Numbered from the stretch's first letter, positions 1 to 9,896 are shown. The stretch is 64,000 nt of DNA from Flavobacterium sp. ASW18X (GCF_005144745.1 NZ_SWKK01000008.1:124001-188000), one strand, 5' to 3'. The notes: generated from the sequence alone by a model not told the origin. Program-made: numbers and translations.

Positions 1-564
1 AAAATTTATTATAAAGATCAGTATTGCCTTAAAAAACTCTCTGTAAACCAATGCATAATACCCATGTCCTTGGTAAGCCAAGTAAACTGCGATCAACCCA
101 GTTATTATGTTTACTACCAATAAAGCTCCCTCTAATTTTAAAAACAACTTTTGTTTTCTGATTAAACCTTGCGGGACCACATTTAAAATATAAAAGAATA
201 CCACAATTGATAAAATCCTACCAATGTTGATATAATCTTTATTAGCATAAAAATCTGCAATTGGATAAGAAACCAAAGCAAATGAAAAAGCGATTATAAA
301 TGCAATTATTACGGTATAATTAAAGATGGATTGAACATGCCTATTATCCAAATCATTATTTTGAACTATTGCCGTGCCAATACCAATTTCACCCAATAAA
401 TTAAAAAACATGGTAAAAACTAGGATAACCGCAACTACTCCAAATTCTGCTGGGGTGAGTAGCCTGGATAAAATCATGGTCAACAAAAGTTCAAATAAAA
501 TATTTGAATATTTTGAGATAAAAGTGATAAGTAACCCCTTTCTTAGTTCCTTTTGTACGGACAT
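1..564 (-). CDS. Polysaccharide flippase, Wzx/WzxC-like (partial, 3' end beyond left edge)
   Basis: The minus strand is open from an ATG at 564 to the window edge, giving 188 codons that start MSVQKELRKGLLITFISKYS. The protein is strongly hydrophobic, with segments such as FELLLTMILSRLLTPAEFG and YTVIIAFIIAFSFALVSYP. These are typical of the N-terminal half of MOP-superfamily flippases of the WzxC/polysaccharide-synthesis type, which turn lipid-linked repeat units across the inner membrane. The start lies one base after the TAG stop of the upstream glycosyltransferase, so the two genes are very probably cotranscribed. The family call is from hydropathy and the N-terminal pattern. The substrate is inferred from context: a glycan carrying the 3,6-dideoxyhexose made by the genes upstream. 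The C-terminal half is not visible. Confidence 0.8.
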   Translation of the reverse strand, partial: MSVQKELRKGLLITFISKYSNILFELLLTMILSRLLTPAEFGVVAVILVFTMFFNLLGEIGIGTAIVQNNDLDNRHVQSIFNYTVIIAFIIAFSFALVSYPIADFYANKDYINIGRILSIVVFFYILNVVPQGLIRKQKLFLKLEGALLVVNIITGLIAVYLAYQGHGYYALVYREFFKAILIFIINF

Positions 565-565
565 A

Positions 566-1693
566 CTAAATTTCTAGATGAGCTAACAATTTATCACCAA
601 AGGCCTCTATGGAAAAATGTTCCTTAAAAACTCCATAACTATTATCTACAATTAATTTGGCCTGATCAAACGATAATTCCTTTATATCCATAACAGAAGT
701 AGCTATGGCCTCTCCTGTATTACTTTTGGTCATGAATAAATCCTCAATAGTATTAAAATACTCCATTATCCCTAAAGACCTACCTGTAAGTACGGGAATT
801 TTCATAGAAACAGCATCTATTACTTTATTGGTGATAACAGTATGTGCTTTTTCAGATGCTCCAAAAGCCCCTAAAGCCAAATCGCAATTAGTAACTAAAT
901 ACTCCTCTAGTCTACCACTAGAAAAGGTATAATCGCTATGTAAAAAAACACAATCTTCTAAATCAAGTTCCTTTACCATTTGATTGTAAGGAACCGCATT
1001 TTTCTTAGAATCCCCAAATAAATTTAACTTAAAGGCAACGTCTTGCTGTTTTAATATAGATGCAGCTTCTATAATATTCTCTAAACCATGCAATGGTATA
1101 AACGTACCCCACCAACAGATATTTAAATACTCTTTATCCGTTTTTTTATAATAATCCAATTTTGCCTTTCTTTTAGCGTTGATACAAAGTGGAATAACAA
1201 AAGCATTAATTTGTTTATTTCCATTAGGATATACTGTGTTAATGTAATATTCTTTTTCTGCATTATTTAAAAAAAACACCTTGTCAGCACTTAACAGTAA
1301 TCGATCGTAAAACCTATAGACTTTTGCCATTAAAGATGATTTAGACACCATTTTCCTATCAAAAACCCTTGTATCGTAATAAGAGATATAGAAATCTGAT
1401 ATAATTGTTTTCCTGAACAACTTTGCCAATAAAATTTGAATGAACTTGTTATTGTTCATAGCAAGAACGAATACAAAATCCGCTCTTAATAAAAAATACA
1501 CTCGTAAACAAGAAGACACAAAAACATCTAAAACCTTAAATAATTTTGTTAGAACGGATGGTCTAGAAGTGCCTACGGAAAAATTACTGAAATTAACATT
1601 GTAATTACCAGAGTTTAATAAAGTACCGATAACGGTTTGCGATCTATAGGCACCTAAAATATTACCAAGAACATATACATTTTTCTTTTTCAT
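566..1693 (-). CDS. Glycosyltransferase, family 4-like
   Basis: A 375-residue protein with a GT-B architecture. The N-terminal half is poorly conserved, with a hydrophobic stretch around residues 45-90 (VFVSSCLRVYFLLRADFVFV). The C-terminal nucleotide-sugar domain carries NICWWGTFIPLHGLENIIEA and the family-4 donor-binding region ITNKVIDAVSMKIPVLTG followed by GIMEYF. It probably transfers a nucleotide-activated sugar onto a lipid-linked oligosaccharide at the cytoplasmic face. It sits between the ascarylose-type biosynthesis genes and the flippase, so it may be the enzyme that uses the CDP-sugar, but the sequence does not prove this. The gap to the preceding reductase gene is 35 bases and the gap to the flippase is one base. 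The family is fairly sure and the specificity is unknown. Confidence 0.82.
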   Translation of the reverse strand: MKKKNVYVLGNILGAYRSQTVIGTLLNSGNYNVNFSNFSVGTSRPSVLTKLFKVLDVFVSSCLRVYFLLRADFVFVLAMNNNKFIQILLAKLFRKTIISDFYISYYDTRVFDRKMVSKSSLMAKVYRFYDRLLLSADKVFFLNNAEKEYYINTVYPNGNKQINAFVIPLCINAKRKAKLDYYKKTDKEYLNICWWGTFIPLHGLENIIEAASILKQQDVAFKLNLFGDSKKNAVPYNQMVKELDLEDCVFLHSDYTFSSGRLEEYLVTNCDLALGAFGASEKAHTVITNKVIDAVSMKIPVLTGRSLGIMEYFNTIEDLFMTKSNTGEAIATSVMDIKELSFDQAKLIVDNSYGVFKEHFSIEAFGDKLLAHLEI

Positions 1694-1728
1694 ATAGGTT
1701 TTTAAGAGCTAAAACATTTTACTTTGGA

Positions 1729-2628
1729 TTACTTGACCCCCTTGAAAAACACACGTTGTAAACCCTGTTCTAAGGAAATTTGTTGTTCCCAATTGGGTAA
1801 CACCTTATGGTTAGACCAAACCTCCATAACCTCTCTTTTCCTATAGGCCCTTGCTCCCCAATTTATTTTGATTTCCTTACCTGTAAGCTTAGAAAACAAT
1901 CCTATTAATTCTCTTAAACTAATGGTTTCTTTTGCCGCCAAAGAATAAGTAGAAAAAATAGGTTCTTTTTGCCCCGAAAGAATTAAATAGGCCATATAAA
2001 AACCATTACATATATCATCTGCATGTAACAAATTGATTTTTTGTTCTCCAGGAGACATATCCAATTCCCTTCCTTCCTTTGCAAATTGATTTAGTAAATT
2101 TATCAGTTTTGGTCTAGTATCGTTCTCCGAATAAGAATCGAATAATTTTAAGGTTATACAAGATAAACCATTAGCTTGATGGTAAAATTGGATAATATCC
2201 TCAAAAGCCTGCTTAGTGGCAGCATATAAACAAACTGGATTATACGTTGGATCGTTGTTATAGTGCTGCCAAGAGGTACCTGTATTAATAAGATTTTTAA
2301 CCCCTGCTAGTGCCATTGCCTCTAACAAAAAACTACCGAATAGAATATTTGAATTAATAAGGGTGTTTATATCCTCTTTTTTATGTTCCGCAATAAAGCA
2401 AGAAGCTAAATGAAAAACACCATCTATTTCTTCTCTTTTTAGATAATCCGCAAGGTCATCGACTAAATCTGAATAGTAAAAAACACTAACTTCTGATTTT
2501 AAACCATCCAAGTTGGTTAAATCGGAATTCGATCTAACCCCTACATGGACCTTTACCTCATTAGAGTTTAAAAATCTGGCCAAATTAGAGCCTAAAAATC
2601 CAGTGGCACCTGTTATGAATATATTCAT
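1729..2628 (-). CDS. NAD(P)-dependent SDR reductase, AscF-like (CDP-4-keto-dideoxyhexose 4-reductase)
   Basis: A 299-residue extended SDR. The Rossmann motif GATGFLG is at residues 7-13, the catalytic Tyr and Lys are in YAATK (Tyr135, Lys139), and the usual Thr/Ser lies in INTGTSW (about 114-120). It is the last sugar-nucleotide gene of the block and starts one base before the stop of the cupin epimerase gene would begin (2629), so the two are tightly coupled. In 3,6-dideoxyhexose pathways the final step is reduction of the C4 ketone of the CDP-sugar by such an SDR (AscF, RfbJ/Abe, Prt). An epimerase gene just upstream favours the ascarylose type (AscF). The SDR fold is certain. The exact stereochemistry cannot be read from the sequence. 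Confidence 0.75.
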   Translation of the reverse strand: MNIFITGATGFLGSNLARFLNSNEVKVHVGVRSNSDLTNLDGLKSEVSVFYYSDLVDDLADYLKREEIDGVFHLASCFIAEHKKEDINTLINSNILFGSFLLEAMALAGVKNLINTGTSWQHYNNDPTYNPVCLYAATKQAFEDIIQFYHQANGLSCITLKLFDSYSENDTRPKLINLLNQFAKEGRELDMSPGEQKINLLHADDICNGFYMAYLILSGQKEPIFSTYSLAAKETISLRELIGLFSKLTGKEIKINWGARAYRKREVMEVWSNHKVLPNWEQQISLEQGLQRVFFKGVK

Positions 2629-3171
2629 TTAATCAAAAAATTCTTTAAAGTCGCTTAAAACAGGGTGTTCTTGATCCCTTTTGGACAAAATGGGGGTAAT
2701 ACCTTGCCAATCGTAACCAAAACTATTCCATAAAATACCTTTATCGTTATTTGGGCTATAAACGGTTTCTACCATATAATTTAGAACCGTATTATCTTCC
2801 AGACTTAAAAAGCCGTGAGCACAACCTGCGGGTATATATATGCATTTGGCTCTAGTTTGGGCGTCTAACAAAACAGTATCGAATTTTAAATAAGTAGAAG
2901 AAGATTTTCTTAGATCCAAAACTACATCAATTACAGCTCCCGAAACACATGTTATTAATTTTGAATGCTGCTGTGGTACCGTTTGAAAATGCATACCGCG
3001 AACAACATTTTTATGACTGGTAGAGTAATATTGTTCGTCCCATTGAATATTAAGACCCTTTTCAATGAACATGTCCTTATGGAATATTTTAAAAAAATTT
3101 CCACGTAAATCCTCAAATAAAGGAACTTCTATTTTAAATGCCCCGGAAATATCGGTGTCAATAAAATTCAT
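2629..3171 (-). CDS. RmlC-type cupin epimerase, AscE-like (CDP-3,6-dideoxyhexulose epimerase)
   Basis: A 180-residue single-domain protein of the dTDP-4-dehydrorhamnose 3,5-epimerase family. Recognisable parts are FEDLRGNFFKIF near the N-terminus, the catalytic-His segment VVRGMHFQ (about 58-65), DVVLDLRKSSSTY, and the cupin signature YIPAGCAHGFL. It is clearly divergent from the second family member in this window (8491-9033), which sits with rmlA and rmlB. Its place between rfbH and the SDR reductase suggests that it acts on the CDP-linked 4-keto-3,6-dideoxy sugar and inverts C5 before reduction, the role of AscE in CDP-L-ascarylose synthesis. Fold and family are secure. The substrate is an inference from gene order. 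Confidence 0.78.
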   Translation of the reverse strand: MNFIDTDISGAFKIEVPLFEDLRGNFFKIFHKDMFIEKGLNIQWDEQYYSTSHKNVVRGMHFQTVPQQHSKLITCVSGAVIDVVLDLRKSSSTYLKFDTVLLDAQTRAKCIYIPAGCAHGFLSLEDNTVLNYMVETVYSPNNDKGILWNSFGYDWQGITPILSKRDQEHPVLSDFKEFFD

Positions 3172-3173
3172 TT

Positions 3174-4499
3174 TTAAAAATTAAGTCCAAAAAACTCTTC
3201 CATTTTATCACCGACAAAATCAAAATGTTCTTTGCCCAATGCAGGGTACACACCAATCCAAAATGTATTGTTCATAGTTAGGTCCGTATTGGTTAAATCT
3301 CCAACTACCCTGTAGGTTACATCCTTAAAATAGGGTTGTTTTGTAAGATTACCAGCAAACAACAATCTAGTTCCAATATTGTTTTGGCTTAGAAAATTCA
3401 ATAAATCTACACGGTTTACCCCACAACCTTCTTTTAAAGTAATTGGAAAACCAAACCAAGAAGGTTCACTATTTGGTGTAGCTTGTGGAAGTTTGATGAA
3501 ATCTGTCAAAGAACTTAATCTTTGGTACAATAAATTAAAATTCTCCTTTCTTTTTTCTACAAAGCCAGCTACTTTATCTATTTGTGCTAAGCCACAAGCA
3601 GCTTGCATATCGGTTATTTTCAAATTATATCCAATATGAGAATAAACATATTTATGGTCATACCCATAAGGTAGGTCTCCATGCTGTTGTTCAAAACGAC
3701 ATCCACAGGTATTATCGCATCCTGGGGCACAATAACAATCTCTACCCCAATCCCTAAAAGACTCTGCTATGGCAATTAGCTCGGCATTATTGGTAAATAC
3801 AGCACCGCCTTCTCCCATGGTCATATGATGGGCCGGATAAAAACTTAGAGTAGCAATATCGCCAAAAGTACCTACTTGTTGTCCGTTAAAAGTTGCGCCT
3901 AAAGCATCGCAACAATCCTCTACAAGCCATAAATCATATTTAGAACAAAGCTCTTTTATTTTTCCTAAATTAAAAGGATTACCAAGCGTATGTGCTAACA
4001 TAATTGCTTTGGTTTTTGGCGTTATCGCAGCTTCTATTAAATCTGCATTGATGTTATGAGTATCAATATCTACATCTACAAAAACCGGAACGGCCCCAAA
4101 CTGTACTATGGGGTTAACCGTTGTAGGAAAACCTGCAGCAACACCAATTACCTCATCACCTTTTTTAATTCTTCTGTCGCCTAACTTTTGAGAGGTAAGG
4201 GTACTAAAGGCCACTAGGTTGGCAGATGACCCGGAATTTACAGAAATACAGTGTTTTACTTTTAATATTTCGGCAAGTCTTTTCTCAAATTTTTCATTGA
4301 ACCTACCGGTCGTCAACCATCCATCTAAAGAGGCATCTACCATATTCTGTATTTCCTCATTACCAATTACTTTACCGGCCGGAGGAATTGGAGAGGTACC
4401 TGGTTCAAATGGTTTTTGTTGAAAGGCAAGCTCCGTATACGACTTAACCAATTTAGCAATATCATCTCTAAGACTTTGAACTGTTACTGTCTCTTCCAT
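3174..4499 (-). CDS. rfbH: CDP-4-keto-6-deoxyglucose 3-dehydrase (E1), PMP- and [2Fe-2S]-dependent
   Basis: A 441-residue member of the DegT/DnrJ/EryC1 aminotransferase fold. In the cofactor segment [14 protein letters not shown] the lysine that normally forms the Schiff base is replaced by histidine (His224 by my count). This is the hallmark of the E1 dehydrase (RfbH/AscC), which removes the C3 hydroxyl of CDP-4-keto-6-deoxyglucose with PMP and an iron-sulfur cluster. A Cys-rich stretch, Cys255, 257, 261, 265 and 267 ([13 protein letters not shown]), supplies candidate cluster ligands. The length fits the family (about 435-445). It lies one base downstream of rfbG's stop region and two bases before the epimerase, in a single operon. 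It works with the E3 reductase encoded at 6343-7323. Confidence 0.95.
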   Translation of the reverse strand: MEETVTVQSLRDDIAKLVKSYTELAFQQKPFEPGTSPIPPAGKVIGNEEIQNMVDASLDGWLTTGRFNEKFEKRLAEILKVKHCISVNSGSSANLVAFSTLTSQKLGDRRIKKGDEVIGVAAGFPTTVNPIVQFGAVPVFVDVDIDTHNINADLIEAAITPKTKAIMLAHTLGNPFNLGKIKELCSKYDLWLVEDCCDALGATFNGQQVGTFGDIATLSFYPAHHMTMGEGGAVFTNNAELIAIAESFRDWGRDCYCAPGCDNTCGCRFEQQHGDLPYGYDHKYVYSHIGYNLKITDMQAACGLAQIDKVAGFVEKRKENFNLLYQRLSSLTDFIKLPQATPNSEPSWFGFPITLKEGCGVNRVDLLNFLSQNNIGTRLLFAGNLTKQPYFKDVTYRVVGDLTNTDLTMNNTFWIGVYPALGKEHFDFVGDKMEEFFGLNF

Positions 4500-4500
4500 T

Positions 4501-5586
4501 CTAATTTTTATTATAATTTTCTATTTCTTGGATACAAACCTGGTTCATATTCTCTTTGTTCAACCATTTTTGATGCCAATCTACAATTAATCCTAATGTA
4601 TGGTTTAAATCCCATCTGGGCTCCCAATGTAATCTTTGTTTTGCCTTAGAACAATCCAACTTTAAAAAATTTGCCTCGTGTGGGTTGTTTTCCTTGTCCA
4701 ATTGCCAAGTTGCACCATCTCCCCAAAACGATTGCATTTTTGTGAGTATCCATTCTACCGTTTTACAATCATCGTCTTTAGGACCAAAATTCCATCCTTC
4801 AGCAAAAGAAGCACCGTCATTATATAAATGTTGCGCCAATACCAAATATCCGGATAAAGGTTCTAGTACATGCTGCCACGGCCTAGTTGACAAAGGGTTT
4901 CTTATAATTACGGGCTCTGATTTTTCGAATGCCCTTAAGATATCAGGAATCAATCTATCACCGGCCCAATCCCCTCCACCAACAACATTCCCAGCCCTTG
5001 CTGAAGCCAAGTTGGCCGAATTGTTATCCTTAAAAAATGATTTTGTATAAGCGGAAGTTACCAATTCTGCACATCCTTTACTACTACTGTAAGGATCATG
5101 TCCACCCATTGGCTCATTTTCTCGATAACCCCAAGCCCACTCTTTATTTTCGTAACATTTATCCGTTGTTACAGAAACAATGGCCTTGGTATTGGTACAA
5201 TTTTTTGCAGCTTCTAATACATGTACCGTTCCCAATACATTTGTTTGATAGGTTTCTATAGGGTTAATATAACTATACCTTACCAAAGGTTGTGCGGCCA
5301 TATGTATAACCACATCCGGGTTAAAGGATAGCATGCTTTTTTTCAAACTATCGTAATCACAAATGTTTCCTATATCAGATTGCATATTTGCACCGACCTT
5401 TGCAACAGTGAACAGCGCAGGATCTGTTGGTGGAGCTAAGGCAAAACCTTTTACATTGGCTCCCATTTGCTGTAACCATAGGGCAATCCAACTACCTTTA
5501 AAACCTGTATGACCGGTTAAATAAACTTTTTTATTATTCCAAAAACCTGGGTCTACTTTACCACTACCTACTCCCATAATTTCCAT
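4501..5586 (-). CDS. rfbG: CDP-glucose 4,6-dehydratase
   Basis: A 361-residue SDR. It has the NAD-binding motif [10 protein letters not shown] (around 24-33), a [19 protein letters not shown] segment typical of CDP-glucose 4,6-dehydratases, and the catalytic Tyr-Lys pair in [11 protein letters not shown]. It converts CDP-D-glucose to CDP-4-keto-6-deoxy-D-glucose, the common precursor of CDP-3,6-dideoxyhexoses. The first ATG at 5586 overlaps the end of rfbF by 19 bases, and a second ATG three codons later (5577) is an alternative start. Overlap with rfbF and tight spacing to rfbH point to translational coupling. Confidence 0.95.
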   Translation of the reverse strand: MEIMGVGSGKVDPGFWNNKKVYLTGHTGFKGSWIALWLQQMGANVKGFALAPPTDPALFTVAKVGANMQSDIGNICDYDSLKKSMLSFNPDVVIHMAAQPLVRYSYINPIETYQTNVLGTVHVLEAAKNCTNTKAIVSVTTDKCYENKEWAWGYRENEPMGGHDPYSSSKGCAELVTSAYTKSFFKDNNSANLASARAGNVVGGGDWAGDRLIPDILRAFEKSEPVIIRNPLSTRPWQHVLEPLSGYLVLAQHLYNDGASFAEGWNFGPKDDDCKTVEWILTKMQSFWGDGATWQLDKENNPHEANFLKLDCSKAKQRLHWEPRWDLNHTLGLIVDWHQKWLNKENMNQVCIQEIENYNKN

Positions 5587-6341
5587 GGAGCTTTTTTAGA
5601 GGCCCACAACTCTTCTAATTTCATTTTATCTCTTAACGTATCCATTGGTTGCCAAAACCCTTCATGCTTAAACGCCATAAGTTCTCCGTCCGTTGCCAAA
5701 GACTTTAAAGGTTCTTGCTCCCAAATGGAGGCATCATTTTCAATTCTATCAATAACTTTTGGAGATAGAACAAAAAAGCCCCCATTTATTAATGCGCCAT
5801 CTCCTTTAGGCTTTTCTTGGAATTTCATGACTTGGCTAGAATGAATTTCTAGAGCACCAAATCGTCCTGGAGGGAAAGTTGCAGTTAACGTAGCATCCTT
5901 ACCGTGGGATTTATGAAAATCTATTACAGCCTTTATATTTACATCACTGACACCATCTCCATATGTTAAACAAAAGGCCTCCTCATCTTTTAAATAAGGT
6001 CTTACCCTTTTTATTCTTCCTCCTGTCATGGTAACATCTCCTGTATCTACAAGGGTAACCTTCCAATTTTCTGCTCTTTTTTCATGAACGACCATTTCGT
6101 TGTTTTGCATGTCAAAAGTCACATCTGATTGATGTAAAAAGTAATTGGCAAAATATTCCTTGATTACGTAACCTTTATATCCGCAACAGATGATAAAATC
6201 ATTAACTCCATGATAGGAATACATTTTCATTATGTGCCACAATATTGGTTTTCCACCAATTTCTACCATTGGTTTTGGCTTGGTAGATGTTTCTTCGCTT
6301 AATCTGGTTCCTAAACCACCTGCTAAGATTACCGCTTTCAT
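5568..6341 (-). CDS. rfbF: Glucose-1-phosphate cytidylyltransferase
   Basis: A 257-residue nucleotidyltransferase. The N-terminus carries the sugar-nucleotide pyrophosphorylase signature [20 protein letters not shown], followed by [19 protein letters not shown], which is characteristic of RfbF/AscA. It makes CDP-glucose from CTP and glucose 1-phosphate, the committed step of the CDP-dideoxyhexose branch. The length matches the family (about 257). The start ATG follows the stop of the E3 reductase gene by one base and the gene overlaps rfbG, so it belongs to the same transcript. Confidence 0.96.
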   Translation of the reverse strand: MKAVILAGGLGTRLSEETSTKPKPMVEIGGKPILWHIMKMYSYHGVNDFIICCGYKGYVIKEYFANYFLHQSDVTFDMQNNEMVVHEKRAENWKVTLVDTGDVTMTGGRIKRVRPYLKDEEAFCLTYGDGVSDVNIKAVIDFHKSHGKDATLTATFPPGRFGALEIHSSQVMKFQEKPKGDGALINGGFFVLSPKVIDRIENDASIWEQEPLKSLATDGELMAFKHEGFWQPMDTLRDKMKLEELWASKKAPWKLWE

Positions 6342-6342
6342 A

Positions 6343-7323
6343 CTATTTGGTTATTACGAATGCATCAGAGAAAAATTGATTCTCTGGCAATCCATTTTTT
6401 ATAAATACTTTATTAGCGTCGTTAATCATATTATTAGATCCGCATGCGTATACTTGATAATTTTCTATATCCTTAATTACTTCCATCGCCACATTTTGAA
6501 CATATCCTGTTGCTCCATTCCAATTGATTGTAGGTCTAGATAGAGTTTTTATTAATTTGATATGCTCGTTAGAAAAATCGAGACCCCAAAAAAAGTCTTC
6601 CTCATTCCTACCACCCCACAGTACTGTTATTTTCCTGTTTTTGTATAAATTAGATGCTATAATTTGTTCGATAATTGCCTTAATAGGGGCTATACCTGTT
6701 CCTGTAGCTAAAAATAGTAACGGTTTTTCTGTGTCTCTTAAAAAAAAAGTACCCAAAGGGCCTTCTAATCGCAATAAATCATTCTCATTTGCTTCCTCAA
6801 AGAAATACCTGCTCATTACGCCTCCTTGATAATTCTTAATGAAAAAATCTAAGGAACCATCCTCTTTAGTATTATTTGCAATAGAATAACTACGTTTTGT
6901 TGTTCCTTTAATTAGATTTACATATTGACCTGGATGAAATTTAAAACTTTGGTTTGGTGGTAACCTTAGCTCCAATTTCACTACGTTTTCATTTAGGCGG
7001 GTAATCATGTTGATTTTACATGGAATTGTTCGTTTTTCATATATTTCTAAATCCCCTAAATCCTCAACATCCAACTCCAAATCACTTTTTGCCAAAGTAT
7101 TGCAAGACAAAACGAAATCTTGCTCTCTTTCTTCCTTGGTTAAAACGGACTCCTCTTGTAGAATAACGTAGTTGCCGGACGTTATTTTTACCTTGCAGCT
7201 ACTACATCTAGCGTTTAAACAACTATGATTCAAATATATCTTTTCCTTTTGGGCTGCCTGAAAAATCGTTTCATTATCTTTTGATGTAAATGTTTTTCCG
7301 TTAGCGAGTTTTATTTGATACAT
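6343..7323 (-). CDS. ascD: CDP-6-deoxy-delta-3,4-glucoseen reductase (E3), ferredoxin-FAD/NAD reductase
   Basis: A 326-residue two-part electron-transfer protein. Residues 1-90 form a plant-type [2Fe-2S] domain with cysteines 35, 40, 43 and 74 (C-x4-C-x2-C-x30-C). Residues 100-326 form a ferredoxin-NADP-reductase-like module with the FAD motif RSYS (144-147) and the nucleotide motif GTGIAP (208-213), ending in the CGSNNMI region. This is the architecture and length of E3 (AscD/DdhD), which passes electrons from NADH through FAD and the iron-sulfur centre to E1 (rfbH). It is the first enzyme gene of the CDP branch here, 30 bases after the Wzz-like gene. Other ferredoxin reductases share the fold, but the neighbouring rfbF-rfbG-rfbH make this role very likely. 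Confidence 0.92.
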   Translation of the reverse strand: MYQIKLANGKTFTSKDNETIFQAAQKEKIYLNHSCLNARCSSCKVKITSGNYVILQEESVLTKEEREQDFVLSCNTLAKSDLELDVEDLGDLEIYEKRTIPCKINMITRLNENVVKLELRLPPNQSFKFHPGQYVNLIKGTTKRSYSIANNTKEDGSLDFFIKNYQGGVMSRYFFEEANENDLLRLEGPLGTFFLRDTEKPLLFLATGTGIAPIKAIIEQIIASNLYKNRKITVLWGGRNEEDFFWGLDFSNEHIKLIKTLSRPTINWNGATGYVQNVAMEVIKDIENYQVYACGSNNMINDANKVFIKNGLPENQFFSDAFVITK

Positions 7324-7353
7324 CTAAGAGATTTTAACGTTTATATATTTTAG

Positions 7354-8397
7354 TTAAAGTTGATTGTTCTTTAAATACTTGTTTAAATTAAGTATGAGTA
7401 GTATCAGAATTACAGATACCAACAAAATTAATGGTAGTAGGAGCACATATTTGCTCCAAAAACCTTTTACCTTAACTCCACGATTAGGAAAATCACTTAT
7501 AACATTTAAAATGGAGGATTTGTTAGCTCTTTCTTGGTTTAATTCTACAAGATTACGCTTCAAAATTTCACGCTCCTTTACAAGAGCCAATTCTTTATTC
7601 TGAGATTGTCCGTTTTCTGCCAAATTGATATTGGTTCCCTGCATCGGTTTCTCCGCTTCTTTCACCAATATCGTTTTATACAATTGCTGCAAACTATCTA
7701 CCTCACTCAACTGCTGCGTTATGATAGAATCTTGCAATTTTATATTTATATCATTTATCTGCTTTTGTAATTTAAAATAATCATTGCTTGAAATTGATTT
7801 AACGATGGATTGCTGTGCTTTTTTTGCTACGCTGTTGTCCGTACTTATCAATGAAATTTGATGAAAACGGGCGTCTAATGAATTAAAGTTTTGCAAATAC
7901 GATTCAAACTCAATTGCCTTAATAGTTGATGTATCTAATTCCTTAACAAACTCATCAAACAACTTTATTTTTTGATTTTCATCCGAATAGGAATCAACAA
8001 AAATCTCTTTTATTGAGGCGGCTTCTGGTATTGAAATTTTCAATGCTTCAGCAAGCGCAATGGAATCCTCTGCTTTTGCTAAATCATTATAAAATTCAAT
8101 ATTATTATATAGTTGTTGAACACTATTAAAATTGGGCTCTACAACCATTCTAGAAATAAATTTCTCCGTTTTATATAAATCTGAAAAATAACCTGCGACA
8201 GCACCAATAACTAATGAGCCCAGAAGGATAATAAAGTTTTTCTGAATAAACAGTAAAATGAGAATTATACCATTAAAAATGCCTTTAAAAATACTTGCTA
8301 TAAAGTTGGACAATTTTTGAAAAGCACGACCAATTAATTGAAACAATTGACCTAAATCAATCTCATCACTGCCTGCGTTTTTTTGGTGTTCTGACAT
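7354..8397 (-). CDS. Wzz-like chain-length determinant / polysaccharide co-polymerase
   Basis: A 347-residue protein with two membrane segments, one at about residues 42-68 (ILLFIQKNFIILLGSLVIGA) and one near the C-terminus at about 315-340 (VLLLPLILLVSVILILLIL). Between them lies a mainly helical, charged periplasmic region. The topology and length match Wzz/polysaccharide co-polymerase proteins that set O-antigen or capsule chain length. No tyrosine-kinase domain is attached. A TATCTTTG promoter-like box lies about 36 bases upstream, so this gene is probably the first of the transcript that carries the CDP-sugar genes. Sequence similarity to classical Wzz is weak by eye, so the call rests on topology and context. 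Confidence 0.72.
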   Translation of the reverse strand: MSEHQKNAGSDEIDLGQLFQLIGRAFQKLSNFIASIFKGIFNGIILILLFIQKNFIILLGSLVIGAVAGYFSDLYKTEKFISRMVVEPNFNSVQQLYNNIEFYNDLAKAEDSIALAEALKISIPEAASIKEIFVDSYSDENQKIKLFDEFVKELDTSTIKAIEFESYLQNFNSLDARFHQISLISTDNSVAKKAQQSIVKSISSNDYFKLQKQINDINIKLQDSIITQQLSEVDSLQQLYKTILVKEAEKPMQGTNINLAENGQSQNKELALVKEREILKRNLVELNQERANKSSILNVISDFPNRGVKVKGFWSKYVLLLPLILLVSVILILLILNLNKYLKNNQL

Positions 8398-8432
8398 TCT
8401 AAATTATACGATTAGTTAGTTTTAATTAATTA

Positions 8433-8440
8433 CAAAGATA
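8433..8440 (-). promoter_or_regulatory. Bacteroidota -7 element upstream of the Wzz/CDP-sugar operon
   Basis: The minus strand reads TATCTTTG, matching the Bacteroidota sigma-A -7 consensus TAnnTTTG. It lies about 36 bases before the ATG of the Wzz-like gene in the only sizeable gap (93 bases) of the polysaccharide locus. No clear -33 TTTG element is seen. Confidence 0.55.
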
Positions 8441-8490
8441 GTTGGATTTTATACTCACACACCTTTTGACAGAAAAATGCTACTTTTCAC

Positions 8491-9033
8491 CTAGATCTCT
8501 TTAGTTAGTTCAGTCAGTTGCATGTCCTTTTCTGATAGGATAATATCGTTATCATCAATTGGCCAATCTATTTGAAGTTTTGAATCGTTAAAAAACAAAC
8601 CCTTTTCTGATTCCTTATTGTAATACTCGTCCACTTTATACCTAAACTCTGCTTCATCACTTAAAACCGCAAAACCATGTGCCATGCCCTTAGGAACAAA
8701 AAGCATTTTTCTATTAACATCCGAAAGTTCAATACTAACATGTTTTAAATAGGTGCTATTTTCTTTCCTCAAGTCAACCACCACATCTTGCACTCTTCCT
8801 TTGCTTACAGAAACTAATTTAGCTTGAGCAAAAGGGGCCTCCTGATAGTGTAAGCCTCTTACCACACCATATTTTGAAACCGAAACATTGTCTTGAACAA
8901 AGTTTACTTGATAACCAAGTGCCTCTTCTAGCTTTTTTTTGTTGAAAGCCTCATAAAAACACCCTCTTTCGTCTTCAAAAACTGAAGGTTCAATTATAAA
9001 ACATCCTTTAAGTTCGGTTTCCGTAATCTTCAT
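8491..9033 (-). CDS. rmlC: dTDP-4-dehydrorhamnose 3,5-epimerase
   Basis: A 180-residue cupin of the RmlC family with FEDERGCFYEAFNKKKLEE, VVRGLHYQ containing the catalytic His, VVVDLRKENSTY and FVPKGMAHGFAVL. It converts dTDP-4-keto-6-deoxy-D-glucose to dTDP-4-keto-L-rhamnose. Its ATG shares one base with the stop of rmlA (TAATG), which indicates translational coupling. It is closer to classic RmlC than the other epimerase in the window. No rmlD reductase follows, and the next gene is the Wzz-like one, so the final product is not fixed by this window. Confidence 0.93.
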   Translation of the reverse strand: MKITETELKGCFIIEPSVFEDERGCFYEAFNKKKLEEALGYQVNFVQDNVSVSKYGVVRGLHYQEAPFAQAKLVSVSKGRVQDVVVDLRKENSTYLKHVSIELSDVNRKMLFVPKGMAHGFAVLSDEAEFRYKVDEYYNKESEKGLFFNDSKLQIDWPIDDNDIILSEKDMQLTELTKEI

Positions 9034-9890
9034 TAAATCAATTTTAAAAGATTAGAACCATATCCACTTTTAATCAGTGGTTGTGCTAGTATTTCTAATT
9101 GTTTGGCAGATATAAACCCCATGGTGTAGGCTGTAGCTTCAATAGAACCAATATTTAAACCTTGCCGCTCTTCTACTACCTCTACAAATTGTGAGGCTTG
9201 CATTAAAGACTTAAACGTTCCCGTATCTAGCCAAGCGGTGCCACTATCTAAAATACTTACGCTCAACTTATCTTGTTCTAGGTAAACCCTATTAACATCT
9301 GTTATTTCCAGCTCTCCCCTTTTACTAGGCTTAATATTTTTTGCAATTTCTACAACTTTATTATCATAGAAATAGATTCCAGGTACCGCATAATCTGATT
9401 TAGGATTATCTGGCTTTTCTTCTATACTAATTGCCTTGCCATTTTTGTTAAATTCTACAACCCCATAGCGTTGTGGATTACTAACTTGATAGGCATATAT
9501 AATTCCGCCCTCTGGATTATTATTTGATTGCAGTAATTCTGCCAATCCAGAACCATAAAAAATGTTATCTCCCAGTATTAATGCAACCTTGTGGTTTCCG
9601 ATAAATTTTTCACCAATAATAAAAGCTTCTGCTAATCCATTTGGCTCAATTTGTATAGCATACTCAAATCTACAGCCATAATCAGACCCATCTCCTAGTA
9701 GCTTTTTAAATAAGGGTGAATCTTGTGGAGTTGATATTATTAGAATCTCCCTTATCCCTGCAGACATTAAAGTAGAAAGCGGATAATATATCATGGGTTT
9801 GTTATAGATAGGCATCAATTGCTTACTCACTGTAAGGGTAAGTGGGTGCAATCTGCTTCCTGTACCGCCTGCTAAAACTATCCCCTTCAT
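9033..9890 (-). CDS. rmlA: Glucose-1-phosphate thymidylyltransferase
   Basis: A 285-residue protein with the pyrophosphorylase signature [20 protein letters not shown] at the N-terminus, [32 protein letters not shown] and [12 protein letters not shown]. All are diagnostic of RmlA/RfbA. It makes dTDP-glucose from dTTP and glucose 1-phosphate. The gene lies six bases after rmlB and overlaps rmlC by one base. The length is normal for the family (about 285-295). Confidence 0.96.
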   Translation of the reverse strand: MKGIVLAGGTGSRLHPLTLTVSKQLMPIYNKPMIYYPLSTLMSAGIREILIISTPQDSPLFKKLLGDGSDYGCRFEYAIQIEPNGLAEAFIIGEKFIGNHKVALILGDNIFYGSGLAELLQSNNNPEGGIIYAYQVSNPQRYGVVEFNKNGKAISIEEKPDNPKSDYAVPGIYFYDNKVVEIAKNIKPSKRGELEITDVNRVYLEQDKLSVSILDSGTAWLDTGTFKSLMQASQFVEVVEERQGLNIGSIEATAYTMGFISAKQLEILAQPLIKSGYGSNLLKLI

Positions 9891-9896
9891 TTCTAT

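Noticed and set aside
374-577. Open frame of 67 codons on the plus strand
   Set aside because: It lies antisense to the flippase gene, whose hydrophobic protein is clearly the real product.
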